Both the position numbers and the translations under genes were made by a program. DNA of 64,000 bases from assembly GCA_021397845.1 (NCBI GenBank), contig CM038049.1, positions 102,888,877 through 102,952,876 of the forward strand, read 5' to 3'. The notes beneath the pieces are model-generated. The model was not told the DNA's origin. It searched no databases and was given only the letters and a program-made list of their open reading frames with translations. This stretch comes from Areca catechu. Lineage: Eukaryota > Streptophyta > Magnoliopsida > Arecales > Arecaceae. This document shows, in pieces, positions 1 to 9,861 of the stretch (positions are counted from its first letter, which is position 1; every line of letters starts with the position of its first letter).

Positions 1-610
1 AGGGCGGAGAATCAGCCGACCTCGGCTTGGGTGGAACCCTCCTAGGTGGACACCTGGCGAGGTGGCAGAAGGTCGCCTGGCTTCGGTCGAGGTGGGCCCG
101 TCTCCGGGCGGCCACCTGGCGAAGGGCGGAGAATCAGCCGACCTCGGCTTCGGTGGACCCCTCCTGGGTGGACACCTGGCGAGGTGGCAGAAGGTTGCCT
201 GGCTTCGGCCGAGGTGGGCCCGTCTCCGGGCGGCCACCTGGCGAAGGGCGGAGAATCAGCCGACCTCGGCTTGGGTGGACCCCTCCTGGGTGGACTCCTG
301 GCGAGGTGGCAGTGGGTCGCCTGGCTTCGGCCGAGGTGGGCCCGTCTCCGGGCGGCCACCTGGCGAAGGGCGGAGAATCAGCCGACCTCGGCTTGGGTGG
401 ACCCCTCATGGGTGGACACCTGGCGAGGTGGCAGTGGGTCGCCTGGCTTCGGCCGAGGTGGGCCCGTCTCCGGGCGGCCACCTGGAGAAGGGCGGAGAAC
501 CAGCCGACCTCAGCTTCGGTGGACCCCTCCTGGGTGGACACCTGGCGAGGCGGCAGGGGATCGCCCGACCTTGGCCGACCTCACTTAGGCGGACCCCTCC
601 GGGCCCGGGC
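1..610. repeat. 122-bp GC-rich tandem array, five units
   Basis: The anchor AGGGCGGAGAA recurs at 1, 123, 245, 367 and 489, a constant period of 122 bp. Units differ by only a few substitutions, and the last unit decays after about 550. The array is cut by the left window edge, so its true length is unknown. Long overlapping open frames on both strands follow from GC richness and from 122 not being a multiple of three; they look like the same peptide shifted and are not genes. It could be a minisatellite inside a transposon or a short satellite block. Confidence 0.93.
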
Positions 611-818
611 GCCGATGAGGTGGTAGAGGAACTCCGAGCCGAGCTCGACCTCGGCGAGGGCGGTTTGCCTTAGACAGTCGTCGGGCGGTGTAGTCTCGCC
701 GATCCTGGCTTTGAGGACGTGGCGCTGACTCCGCCGGGGAAACTTACACGTGGCTTGCTCGTATTTGGCGATACCTGAGCCTGGCCATGTCACTGTCACG
801 GCTGTAACACTTCCATTA
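611..818. other. unassigned GC-rich spacer
   Basis: This single-copy GC-rich stretch separates the tandem array from the first retrotransposon fragment. I see no coding potential, LTR end or target-site duplication in it. It may belong to the same unknown element as the array. Confidence 0.5.
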
Positions 819-1295
819 TGCAAACCCTGTAGATATACCTCAACCTTGTAAGGTTAGCTTCATTAGTCTAGGATTAGTCCTTGACACCTCTTTTTATATC
901 CTACTTTATCTAACTAACCCTAAACCTTTTTTCCTATGCTACCAGACTAATCCTGAACCCACCTCTTATTTTCTACCCTTTCTAGAAACCTCCAGCATTT
1001 TTAGGATCATTAGATTGCATTTTGTTGAGATTTGCATATTGCATACATTCATTGCACATGTTAGGTTTGCATCTTACTTCTGGCATACTCTATGGTATTT
1101 ACTAGAAGTTCATTATAAATTTTCATGTGCATGCCAAGCTATGGTCAAACCTAGAGAGCCTATAGTCTATTAGGTTCAGGCCCAAAAGAGTCCAAAAAAG
1201 TTCCTCTTAATAGGAATGCATAGTTGAGTCTTCATTTTTGTTAGGTGTCAGTACAAGTCAGGTGCATCATCCGCATTAAGCATTAATTTTGAAAC
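819..1295 (+). pseudogene. Ty3/gypsy element A: relic of the gag-integrase fusion tail
   Basis: This matches the 3' third of the 601-codon ORF of element B (about 6085-6560) almost base by base but carries stops and indels. It includes the tract that resembles a decayed integrase core (around 1060-1130; SYFW-like, compare the intact integrase of element E near 37070). No start codon or intact frame remains. The left edge is a junction with the GC-rich spacer, so the 5' part of element A is missing. It belongs to the same deletion-derivative family as B and N. Confidence 0.75.
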
Positions 1296-1804
1296 AAACT
1301 GGCTAATTCCCGAAAAAGAGCCAAGAAATTTAATGTAGGAGATTTTGTTATAGATATGGAGCTTCATGCTCATGGAGCTGGACCCTTTAGAGTGGTAGAG
1401 AAGGTAGGATCCAATGTCTATATGCTAGATCTACCCCTAGACTTTGGCATTAGTTCTACCATCAATACTGTGGACTTGGTTGAGTATAGAAAACCGGCAA
1501 TGATTTATAGTAAGGTTTTTGGACCTACTCCATCCTTTGAGAGCGAACCTAACCCAAAGTGTCCACCTATAAATTGGCCTGAGAGAGGAAAATGGATCGC
1601 GCGTATCCTGGATGATCAAGCTATCATGACCTAGGGCTACGGCTATCAACGCTACTTAGGCCATTGGCAAGGTCGACCAGAATCCGACGATTCATGAATT
1701 ACTCGAGAGGAATTGCAGCACCTCGACCCAGACATCCTTGAGCGATTCCAAAGCCAAAGCGACCCTTACTCGATGGAGTCAAGTTCCTCCTACCCTGGGA
1801 GAAT
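1296..1804 (+). pseudogene. Ty3/gypsy element A: integrase C-terminus and chromodomain-like tail
   Basis: A readable frame at 1356-1634 encodes the region after the integrase core: a GPF(R/K)V(V/L) tract, then SNVYMLDLP, then ISSTINTVDLVEYRKP. It ends in the charged segment ILDDQAIMT that opens a chromodomain-like module. The following YQRYL..WQGRPESDDS portion is readable but interrupted by stops near 1632 and 1696. The homologous part of E at 37440-37980 is longer and clearer. The segment ends at a purine-rich tract just before an LTR start at 1805. It is a dead pol 3' end. Confidence 0.8.
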
Positions 1805-2036
1805 TGATGGGGACATCAGGTCAACCCTCTCCATGAGTTTTGAGACCCTTAGTCATGATTCAAATTTATCTTTGAATCCAATAATCTGATTATGTTATCC
1901 ATTTTAGTCTTATATTTGGGTCTTGAGTTTTATTTTTCAGGCCTTGTTACACTTGAGTCCTGTATTTTAGCTCCTGAGTCCTATTTTGGGCCTTTCTGCA
2001 TTTGAGTCCTGTATTTAGAGTCATCCATACCATTAG
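1805..2036 (+). mobile_element. element A 3' LTR, 5' part only
   Basis: The LTR begins TGATGGGGACATC directly after the polypurine tract CCTGGGAGAAT. Only 232 bp are present before the LTR of family C starts at 2037. The remainder of the A LTR is not seen on the far side of the nested block, so it was lost or lies elsewhere. Confidence 0.7.
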
Positions 2037-2293
2037 TGGTGGGGGCACCAGGATTGACACAGATCACTGGATCCCATATGGTTTATTGATTAGGATTTTA
2101 ATTTTAGAACCCTAGTCATGTGTCATAATTTTGTAATCAATTAAGATTGAGTCCTGTAATAAGTTGAGGCTAGTTGATTTGTCTCAACCCTCAATCCTAG
2201 TCAGTATATTGAGTCCTGTACTTCACTTATGAGTCCAGTAAGAGTTCAATTTTATACAAGAGAAGAGGATACCCTACTATGGAGTTCCACCAG
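2037..2293 (+). mobile_element. family C LTR (C1), left part
   Basis: It starts TGGTGGGGGCACCAGGAT, the same start as C2 (9943) and as the minus-strand C4 (ending 62944). It is split at 2293 by element B and resumes at 8564. Joined length of the LTR is about 1555 bp. Confidence 0.88.
2289..2293. repeat. target-site duplication of element B (left)
   Basis: ACCAG here is repeated at 8559-8563, flanking the two LTRs of B exactly. In the uninterrupted sister LTR C2 the site reads GTTCCACCAGGCC once (near 10170). Confidence 0.95.
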
Positions 2294-3749
2294 TGGTGCG
2301 GACACCTGAGGCACCAGAATAAGACAGAGGCTTTTTCAACCCTCTGTAAATTGATCAATAATTTATGAGTCCATCTGTAATAAGGTCTTAGCTCATCTGA
2401 GTCCATTTTAGTTGTTATTTGAGTATTTTTAGTTGTTATTTCAGTTCTGTACTAGTCAGCTCATGTTGAGCTAGTTCAGTCCAATGCTAGTCAGCTCATG
2501 TTGAGCTAATTTTATTTTTTTGAGTCCTATCCAAGCATACTGAAGACTCAAGACTATATCATACAAGTGAAGACCAAGTCCAACTAGATTGAAGACATGG
2601 AAGTATAGCACAAGTCCAACCCAGCTTGAAGATTTGAAGACCCCGGGAGGAAAATTCAGAAAACCCTGATTTCTTGCAGATGCCCTCCAGATGCCCAGAT
2701 TCCCTTCCAGATGCCAAAGTATATTCATAGATAATGGCATCCATGATTCCAGAGGTCCATCTGCATCCTAGCCCAAAGAAATCAAGCCCAGGTGCCAAGC
2801 CCAAGCCCCTAAGAAGCAAGATTCCAGAGAATATTCCTGCTACCTGGCTACCAGGCCACCCCAGCTTCCAGAGGCCCAAACCCATGCACCCGAGCCCCTT
2901 TGGGCCGGCCTTTTGCTGCTCCTAGAAGCCCAACACGCCCCCCTAGGCGTCCTTGGAGTCTTGACCAAGTCAAGAAAATTTTTATGGATTTTTCTACCTA
3001 ATATTTCCTTATTTTCTAGCTAGGGTTTGAGAGGGAAAAGGATTCTTATATAAAGACTTACGTACCCTTACTTGGAGCCCAAGGTTAAGGGTCTATTTAA
3101 GGGACCCTAGCCTCTTGTATGAGGAGAATTTTTGATGAATGAAAACCTTGAGTTCTTCTATTGAGTGGTGTGATACCCTGCTGTGTGCATAAAGGGGTTT
3201 GTGAGAGTTCTTCTTCCCGGTGTTTGCAATCATCTTCCTACTGCCAACAAACCCTCCAGATCCCTGGACGCCCACTCCAAAAGAAGCCTTCCCTTGCTGT
3301 TTTTACTTTGTTTTCTTGTTCCTTTGTGAGCTTTCTAACCCCTGACAGGTCGTTTGCAGGTCCCTGAGTTCCTACGAATCCAACGACTCCAGCCAAGCCT
3401 CAATCGGATCACCGAGCAGAAAGCCGGGTATCCGCGGGTCTTTGGCTCGGTTTTCCAGGCCGCATCCATCGAGAAACGAGAGACCCCTTCGCTGCGATCT
3501 TTACAGACATTGTCAGGTACACCCCTCTACCTCCAGTAGTTTTATTGTAGGGGAACTTGCCCTAACCGAGGCTTCTCAGCCCCGGCGGTCCTTCTTTGCT
3601 ACTTTTCTAGGTCCTAATCTGCATGCTGATCTTCAAAAATTCATACAAAATTCTCTACAAATAATTTTGATCTAAAATTTGGAAATTAATCACCTAACTC
3701 AACATGTAAAACATACAAAAAAAATTGCATGCATATTAGTTCCCCATCA
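2294..3749 (+). repeat. element B 5' LTR
   Basis: It runs from TGGTGCGGACACC to CCCCATCA, 1456 bp, near-identical to 7103-8558 at offset 4809. Positions about 2649-2965 match the U3 of family C (compare 10243-10565) rather than the related LTR of element E, so the LTR is a mosaic. Confidence 0.95.
3047..3143 (+). promoter_or_regulatory. LTR core promoter and polyadenylation module of B
   Basis: TATATAAA at 3047, CTCTTGTA at 3112 and ATGAATGAA at 3135 form a module. The same three words in the same order occur in most LTR families of this window. By position they should mark the TATA box and the U3/R/U5 boundaries. The same module sits 4809 bp downstream in the 3' LTR. Confidence 0.6.
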
Positions 3750-3751
3750 TT

Positions 3752-3763
3752 TGGTATCAGAGC
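3752..3763 (+). other. element B primer-binding site
   Basis: TGGTATCAGAGC lies two bases after the LTR end. It is complementary to the 3' end of plant initiator tRNA-Met. Confidence 0.93.
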
Positions 3764-4629
3764 TTAGATTAAGGCTTGTTTTCTGCAATTTTTCAGTCCG
3801 TATATACTCTGTTATTTTAATTATTTCTCCCTTTTAAAAACTTCAAAAATTCTGAAATTTATTTTCCTGGATTTATCATAATTCTCAGTAATTTTAAAAA
3901 TTTTTCCAGATTTTATTATGGCCTGTGAATTTTCTTCAAGCCGAAATAGGGCCTGCAAATTTTCGGCTCTGTTTTTTTTGGCAAGACAAGTTTGGAAGTT
4001 TTAGGGTTTTGTTTAGGAGTTTTTGCATATTTCTTAATTTTAGTATATTTCCAGTATATTAGGCCATGATTTGCAAGTTTTCTTCTATTTAAAAATACCA
4101 AAAAAAAATACATATTTTCCAAAAATACCAAAAAAAAATATATCTAAACCCTAATTTGCATCCTCATCTGCCTGCCATCATTGCATAATTTACTTTTAAG
4201 GGCACTCTTGCTATATCAGATGGGGGGAGGATTTGATCACCTCTCCTTAGCCCAAAACCACATCCCTTGCATTCAGTCCCAAGCCTTAACCTAAAATTAA
4301 TTAGACTTAATTTGCCCTAGTGGGCTAGGGACACCAACTGGTCGGGTCCGGGCTAGTGTTAGATCACTGTGTCAAGTTAACCTGTATGTGCCTTGTGCTC
4401 AGTGTCTAGAACGGTGGTTTAGGGATTCAATCCCGAAGGGCTTGTGTGCTGGTCCGCCTACCTGGCCAATCTCTGATTGGTGTCTAGGATTGGCAATCAG
4501 GGACCTAACACTCCCCTTACACCTGCCTGGCTGAGTACAGGGTTACTATAGGCTAGTTTGCCACCCTGATTGAGCATCTAGTTTGGACTCTAGGTTTAGT
4601 CAGCTATAGTCGGTCTGATCGAGTCTTGT
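3764..4629 (+). other. element B untranslated leader
   Basis: This AT-rich leader lies between the PBS and the gag-like start. It is homologous to the leader of E (29007-29872), including the GATGGGGGGAGGA tract near 4220 and a CACTCCCCTTACACC segment near 4509. No open frame of note. It probably contains the packaging signal shared by autonomous and non-autonomous relatives. Confidence 0.7.
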
Positions 4630-6435
4630 ATGAGCACTAGATCAGGAGTTTCATATCACCCACCTCCTTCACAAATGTCTGAACCCATGGAAAACTTACA
4701 AGCCCAAATAAAAGCCCTAGCTGATCAAATGGCCCAGATGACTACCCAGTTAACTCAGTCTGGTACCCAAACCAACAATAGAATTGACCATCTTGCCAAA
4801 AGGTTTGACCAGTTAGGAGGCCGTGTAGGGGCCATAGCAAGAACCCATGGGTCACAATCTGAGCCAGATCCTGAGTCCCCTCAACCTAGGAGAACCCCAA
4901 ACCCTGATCTATACCATGAGGTCGAACCTAGGAGATCCCCTTATTCTGACCCGTACTACAATCCTCAACCTAGGAGGACCCCAAACCCTGATCCATACCG
5001 AGAGATTGAACCTAGGAGAGCCCCTCAGCCTGACCCATACAATAATACTGAACCTAGAAGAACCCCTTACCATGACCCTTATTATGATACTGAACCTAGA
5101 AGAACCCCTTACCGTGACCATTATTATGATACTGAACCCAGGAGAACCCAATACTCTGACCCATATAGGGAGTCCAATCCTAGGAGAACCCAATACTCTG
5201 ACCCATATAGGGAGCCCAACCCTAGGAGAACCCAATACTCTGACCCATATAGGGAGCCCAACCCTAGGAGAACCCAATATTCTGACCCATATAGGGAGTC
5301 CAACCCTAGGAGAACCCAATATCCTGACCCATATAGGAAGCCCAACCTTAGGAGGACCCCATACCATGATCCATCCTTAGAACCTGATCATAGAGCTGAC
5401 CCAAAATCCTATGACCCCAGATCCTATAATCCCATGACCCATAGATCTGTACCCTTGTCCTATGAGCCTAGAGAACCCATAACCCCTAAGTATCAACCTA
5501 GTACTAGTCATGCTTCTTCTAGTCAACCTGAACCCCATAGGATTAGTATCCCTAAATATGAATCCAGAAGTGAGCCACTACCCCTTATACAACCTGAACC
5601 TACTAGGAGTAGTACCCATAATCAGAGACCAGAACCTAACCAACTTCCTGCTAGCCGACCTTCTCCAACCATTCCTGAGATTTACAAGGCTTACATTAAC
5701 GCGGAAGTGTATGAAGCTGATGTGAGCCTAGTGGATGAGTATGAGGGAGAAGAGGTGACACCTTTAGATGACCTAGAATTAGCTGACCCAATAGATACCC
5801 AGGTAAAAGCCAACCTAGAGGTAGTTGACCTTGACCACATCCAACCTAAAGCTATAGTGGAAGAACAAATAGAGGAAGAGAACCTGGGTACTTCTACTAG
5901 AGCCTTACTTGAGGAAACCATAGAGGAGAGCCAAATTATAGAGTCTTGTCCTAAAATACAAGAACCTGAAGAATTTATTAAGGACCTGATCTCTTTGAAT
6001 CTATACCTTCAAGATGAGCCTCCTCCTATAGTTCCCATTAAGGACCTCTTCCCTGAGATTAATAACCCATCCTTCCATTATACAAACCCCATAGATATAC
6101 CGCAACCCCGTAAGGTTAACCTCATTAGTATAGGATTAGTTCCTGACACCCCGTCTTTTATCCTACTTTATCCAACTAACCATGAACCTTTTTCTCTACC
6201 TTACCAAACTAATTTTGAACCCACTTCCTATTTTCTGCCATTTCCTGACACCTCCAGCATTTCTAGGATCATTAGATTGCATTTAGCTGAGATTAGCATA
6301 CTACATGCATTCATCACGCATGTTAGGTTTGCATCTTACTTCTGGCATACTCTTTGGAATTTGCTAGGAGTTCATTGTAAATTTTCATGTGCATGTCAAG
6401 CTAGGATCAAACATAGACAACCTATAATCTATTAG
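4630..6435 (+). CDS. gag-like protein of element B, 601 aa, fused to an integrase remnant
   Basis: An intact frame starts at MSTRSGVSYHPP, the same start as the gag of E (29873). Residues about 15-75 form a Gln-rich heptad-like region (possible coiled coil). Residues about 84-255 hold twelve 14-residue repeats of the type RRTQYSDPYREPNP. Residues about 350-385 match the acidic segment that follows the zinc knuckle in E (VYEA...DEYEGEE). The core gag domain (APTFDG...), the zinc knuckle, protease, RT and RNase H are all missing. The last about 45 residues (HVRFASYFWHTLWNLLG) resemble a decayed integrase core. The protein is therefore a gag N-terminus joined by internal deletions to unknown acidic sequence and an integrase scrap. 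Whether it can assemble particles is unknown. It has stayed open while the element moved recently, but too little time has passed to prove selection. Confidence 0.8.
   Translation: MSTRSGVSYHPPPSQMSEPMENLQAQIKALADQMAQMTTQLTQSGTQTNNRIDHLAKRFDQLGGRVGAIARTHGSQSEPDPESPQPRRTPNPDLYHEVEPRRSPYSDPYYNPQPRRTPNPDPYREIEPRRAPQPDPYNNTEPRRTPYHDPYYDTEPRRTPYRDHYYDTEPRRTQYSDPYRESNPRRTQYSDPYREPNPRRTQYSDPYREPNPRRTQYSDPYRESNPRRTQYPDPYRKPNLRRTPYHDPSLEPDHRADPKSYDPRSYNPMTHRSVPLSYEPREPITPKYQPSTSHASSSQPEPHRISIPKYESRSEPLPLIQPEPTRSSTHNQRPEPNQLPASRPSPTIPEIYKAYINAEVYEADVSLVDEYEGEEVTPLDDLELADPIDTQVKANLEVVDLDHIQPKAIVEEQIEEENLGTSTRALLEETIEESQIIESCPKIQEPEEFIKDLISLNLYLQDEPPPIVPIKDLFPEINNPSFHYTNPIDIPQPRKVNLISIGLVPDTPSFILLYPTNHEPFSLPYQTNFEPTSYFLPFPDTSSISRIIRLHLAEISILHAFITHVRFASYFWHTLWNLLGVHCKFSCACQARIKHRQPIIY
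4879..5390 (+). repeat. 42-bp coding repeat array in gag of B
   Basis: About twelve in-frame 42-bp units encode 14 residues with the core RRT(P/Q)(Y/N)xDPY. The five central units (about 5135-5340) are nearly identical, indicating recent expansion. Element E has a shorter version at 30130-30480. The even period also keeps antisense frames open; those are shadows. Confidence 0.92.
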
Positions 6436-6580
6436 GTTTAGATCTAAAGAGTTCAATAAAATTTCCTTCGATAGGAATGCATAGTCGAGTCTGTTAAGTG
6501 TCAGTATGAGTCCTTTGTATCATTTGTTAGGAGTCTGCATGTGCCTAGCATGTTCACCACCCGTACTAATCTTAAAACAA

Positions 6581-7087
6581 CTGGCTAATTCTCGAAGAAG
6601 GGTCAAAGAATTTGATGTAGTGGATTCTATCTTGGTTAGGCTTAGGCCTAAAAGAAGCTTCATGCTCGCAGAGCCGGACCTTTTAAAGTGATAGAGAAGG
6701 ATTGGGTCAAATGCCTAGGTGTTAGACTTGCCTTCGGATTTGGGCATTAGTTCTACCTTCAATATTACAGACCTGGTTGAGTATAGGGAACCGGCAGCGA
6801 TACCTAGTAAGGCTTTTGGACCTATTCCTTTTCATTGTGAGTGACCCTAACCCAGAGTGTCCACTAACAAATTGGCCTGAGAGAGGAGAACGGATCGAGC
6901 GTATCCTGGACGATCAAGCCATCACGACTCGGGGCCGTGACTATCAATGCTTCCTGATCCGATGGCAAGGCCAGCCAGAGTCGGACGATTCGTAGATTTC
7001 TCGAGAGGACTTGCAATGCCTCAACCCAGACCTTCTCGAGAGATATGTGAGCCAGTCTGATCTTCACTCGACAGGGTCGAGTTCCTC
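6581..7087 (+). pseudogene. element B integrase C-terminus and chromodomain-like tail
   Basis: ANSRRRVKEFDV..SILVRLRPKR starts the segment after the integrase core. A frameshift follows near 6655. The chromodomain-like part at about 6870-7085 is readable (RIERILDDQAITTRGRDYQ, then FLIRWQGQPESDDS) with a stop at about 6993. It has been retained mainly because the last codons overlap the inverted repeat and PPT needed for plus-strand priming. Confidence 0.8.
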
Positions 7088-7102
7088 CCACCCCGGGAGA
7101 AT
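7066..7102 (+). promoter_or_regulatory. pol-end inverted repeat and polypurine tract of B
   Basis: ACTCGAC AGG GTCGAGT at 7066-7082 is a perfect 7-bp inverted repeat. It is followed by CCCGGGAGAAT next to the LTR start at 7103. It functions by position as the plus-strand primer region. The same arrangement recurs in elements I, F, J and K. Confidence 0.75.
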
Positions 7103-8558
7103 TGGTGCGGACACCTGAGGCACCAGAATAAGACAGAGGCTTTTTCAACCCTCTGTAAATTGATCAATAATTTATGAGTCCATCTGTAATAAGGTCTTAG
7201 CTCATCTGAGTCCATTTTAGTTGTTATTTGAGTATTTTTAGTTGTTATTTCAGTTCTGTACTAGTCAGCTCATGTTGAGCTAGTTCAGTCCAATGCTAGT
7301 CAGCTCATGTTGAGCTAATTTTATTTTTTTGAGTCCTATCCAAGCATACTGAAGACTCAAGACTATATCATACAAGTGAAGACCAAGTCCAACTAGATTG
7401 AAGACATGGAAGTATAGCACAAGTCCAACCCAGCTTGAAGATTTGAAGACCCCGGGAGGAAAATTCAGAAAACCCTGATTTCTTGCAGATGCCCTCCAGA
7501 TGCCCAGATTCCCTTCCAGATGCCAAAGTATATTCATAGATAATGGCATCCATGATTCCAGAGGTCCATCTGCATCCTAGCCCAAAGAAATCAAGCCCAG
7601 GTGCCAAGCCCAAGCCCCTAAGAAGCAAGATTCCAGAGAATATTCCTGCTACCTGGCTACCAGGCCACCCCAGCTTCCAGAGGCCCAAACCCATGCACCC
7701 GAGCCCCTTTGGGCCGGCCTTTTGCTGCTCCTAGAAGCCCAACACGCCCCCCTAGGCGTCCTTGGAGTCTTGACCAAGTCAAGAAAATTTTTATGGATTT
7801 TTCTACCTAATATTTCCTTATTTTCTAGCTAGGGTTTGAGAGGGAAAAGGATTCTTATATAAAGACTTACGTACCCTTACTTGGAGCCCAAGGTTAAGGG
7901 TCTATTTAAGGGACCCTAGCCTCTTGTATGAGGAGAATTTTTGATGAATGAAAACCTTGAGTTCTTCTATTGAGTGGTGTGATACCCTGCTGTGTGCATA
8001 AAGGGGTTTGTGAGAGTTCTTCTTCCCGGTGTTTGCAATCATCTTCCTACTGCCAACAAACCCTCCAGATCCCTGGACGCCCACTCCAAAAGAAGCCTTC
8101 CCTTGCTGTTTTTACTTTGTTTTCTTGTTCCTTTGTGAGCTTTCTAACCCCTGACAGGTCGTTTGCAGGTCCCTGAGTTCCTACGAATCCAACGACTCCA
8201 GCCAAGCCTCAATCGGATCACCGAGCAGAAAGCCGGGTATCCGCGGGTCTTTGGCTCGGTTTTCCAGGCCGCATCCATCGAGAAACGAGAGACCCCTTCG
8301 CTGCGATCTTTACAGACATTGTCAGGTACACCCCTCTACCTCCAGTAGTTTTATTGTAGGAGAACTTGCCCTAACCGAGGCTTCTCAGCCCCGGCGGTCC
8401 TTCTTTGCTACTTTTCTAGGTCCTAATCTGCATGCTGATCTTCAAAAATTCATACAAAATTCTCTACAAATAATTTTGATCTAAAATTTGGAAATTAATC
8501 ACCTAACTCAACATGTAAAACATACAAAAAAAATTGCATGCATATTAGTTCCCCATCA
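7103..8558 (+). repeat. element B 3' LTR
   Basis: 1456 bp, from TGGTGCGGACACC to CCCCATCA. It matches the 5' LTR apart from one observed substitution (8361). Confidence 0.95.
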
Positions 8559-8563
8559 ACCAG
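8559..8563. repeat. target-site duplication of element B (right)
   Basis: ACCAG, the partner of 2289-2293. Confidence 0.95.
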
Positions 8564-9861
8564 GCCTCATCCAGGAGCCAGAAGAACCCACTTCAGCCAA
8601 TTGGACTTTGTATGCCATCCCAGGGTCCAAGATTCCTACATGATGCCCAGAAGCCCTCCAGATATTTTTTGGATGCCTAGATTCCCTCCAGATGCTAGAG
8701 AATATTCCCAAAACAAGGCCTCACTTGATTCCAGAGATCCATCTATGCCCCAGCCCAAAGAAGATTCAAGGCCCAGGTCCATAAGGACTAAGATGCCACT
8801 TTATTCTAGGAATATTCCATCCAGGGTGCCCCAGATATCAGGAGGCCCAAGCCCATGCACCTCTCACCTTTTGGCCAGCCCATTGCTGGCCCCTTGAAGC
8901 CCACACACCAATCAAAGCAAGAGTAGGCATCCTCACATGTTGACCAAGTCAAAGCATGAAGGGAGAAGGAGAAGACTAGTCAAATCCTAACCTAGTTGGG
9001 ATTTATTTTCATAATTGTTTTAAGACTTGTAACATAACTAGGAGAAGATTTGTAATACTTTAAGGAGAGGTTATTCTTAACCTAAGTGTAACCCTAGTTA
9101 GGAGAGGGCATGGGACTCTTTAAATACCCCACTCCTCCTCCTCTTGTACTAACTTCTACCTTATGAAATAAACCCTTGCTAAAATTTTGGTTAAGTTGCT
9201 TTGTGATCTTGTGTTGGTATTGGTGTTCTTGTATTTTGTGGATACTCTTGTGTGCCCTAGTCGACCCCTGCTTCCATGCCCAAGCTCCCATCTTCTACAC
9301 CCAAGGAGAAGAAGCCCTTGCTATCATCCAAGTGAAGGAATCCCTTCTTCCCCAGCCGCCAGCTTCTAACCCTAATCCCGATTCCCTCAAAACCCTAGTT
9401 TCTTTTCCTTTATTTACTTGCTGTTTTGATTGACCTCTGATGCTTGCAGAATCCTCGAGGTATTTTACCTTCTCAGAGGAGGCTTTCCTTGCTTCCAGGA
9501 TCACCCAAATTAGCCTTCTAATCCAAGGGAACCAAACTTCATTATCCAGGCTCCAATCAGAGTGCTGTATGATCTCTTCATCGAAAGTTCTTCAAATCAT
9601 TGATTGGTAACATCCTTCTCTACTCTTAATTTTTGATTTGATGAAGATTAGCTATCCTAATCTGGGAGTTTCTCAATTCCCAGGTCCCGACTTTTATTAT
9701 CTTGCATGAGTTATTTTGCGATCATAGTGATTCTTTGCATTGCTACTCTTTCTGCTAGTTCTTACTTTATTTTGGAAACTTAGCCTGCAAACTTAAATTA
9801 TAAAAAAATATAAACAAATTAGTTTACTATTTTTCTATAATCTTAGAATCATCCCGCATCA
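8564..9861 (+). mobile_element. family C LTR (C1), right part
   Basis: This continues the LTR interrupted at 2293 and ends CATCCCGCATCA. It contains a TTTAAATACCCC box near 9119, CTCTTGTA near 9143 and ATGAAATAAA near 9163. An open frame at 8538-8897 spans the junction with B and is not a gene. Confidence 0.85.

Larger units (their letters stand above)
2294..8558 (+). mobile_element. element B: complete, young Ty3/gypsy deletion derivative
   Basis: The order is 5' LTR (2294-3749), PBS, leader, one intact gag-like ORF (4630-6435), degraded integrase 3' end, PPT and 3' LTR (7103-8558), flanked by ACCAG on both sides. Both LTRs are 1456 bp. By eye I find one difference (G at 3552, A at 8361), so insertion was recent. 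Protease, RT and RNase H are absent, so movement must have been supplied in trans. It is inserted in LTR C1. Confidence 0.95.

Noticed and set aside
42..673. Long ORFs of 100-200 codons on both strands in the 122-bp array
   Set aside because: They are frame-shifted readings of the same GC-rich repeat with no recognisable domain.
611..818. Possible terminus of a CACTA-type DNA transposon next to the tandem array
   Set aside because: I could not find a CACTA/TAGTG end, sub-terminal repeats or a 3-bp target-site duplication.
4909..5367. 152-codon antisense ORF with repeating GSPRVGLPIWVR units
   Set aside because: It is the shadow of the 42-bp coding repeats of gag, kept open because the period is a multiple of three.
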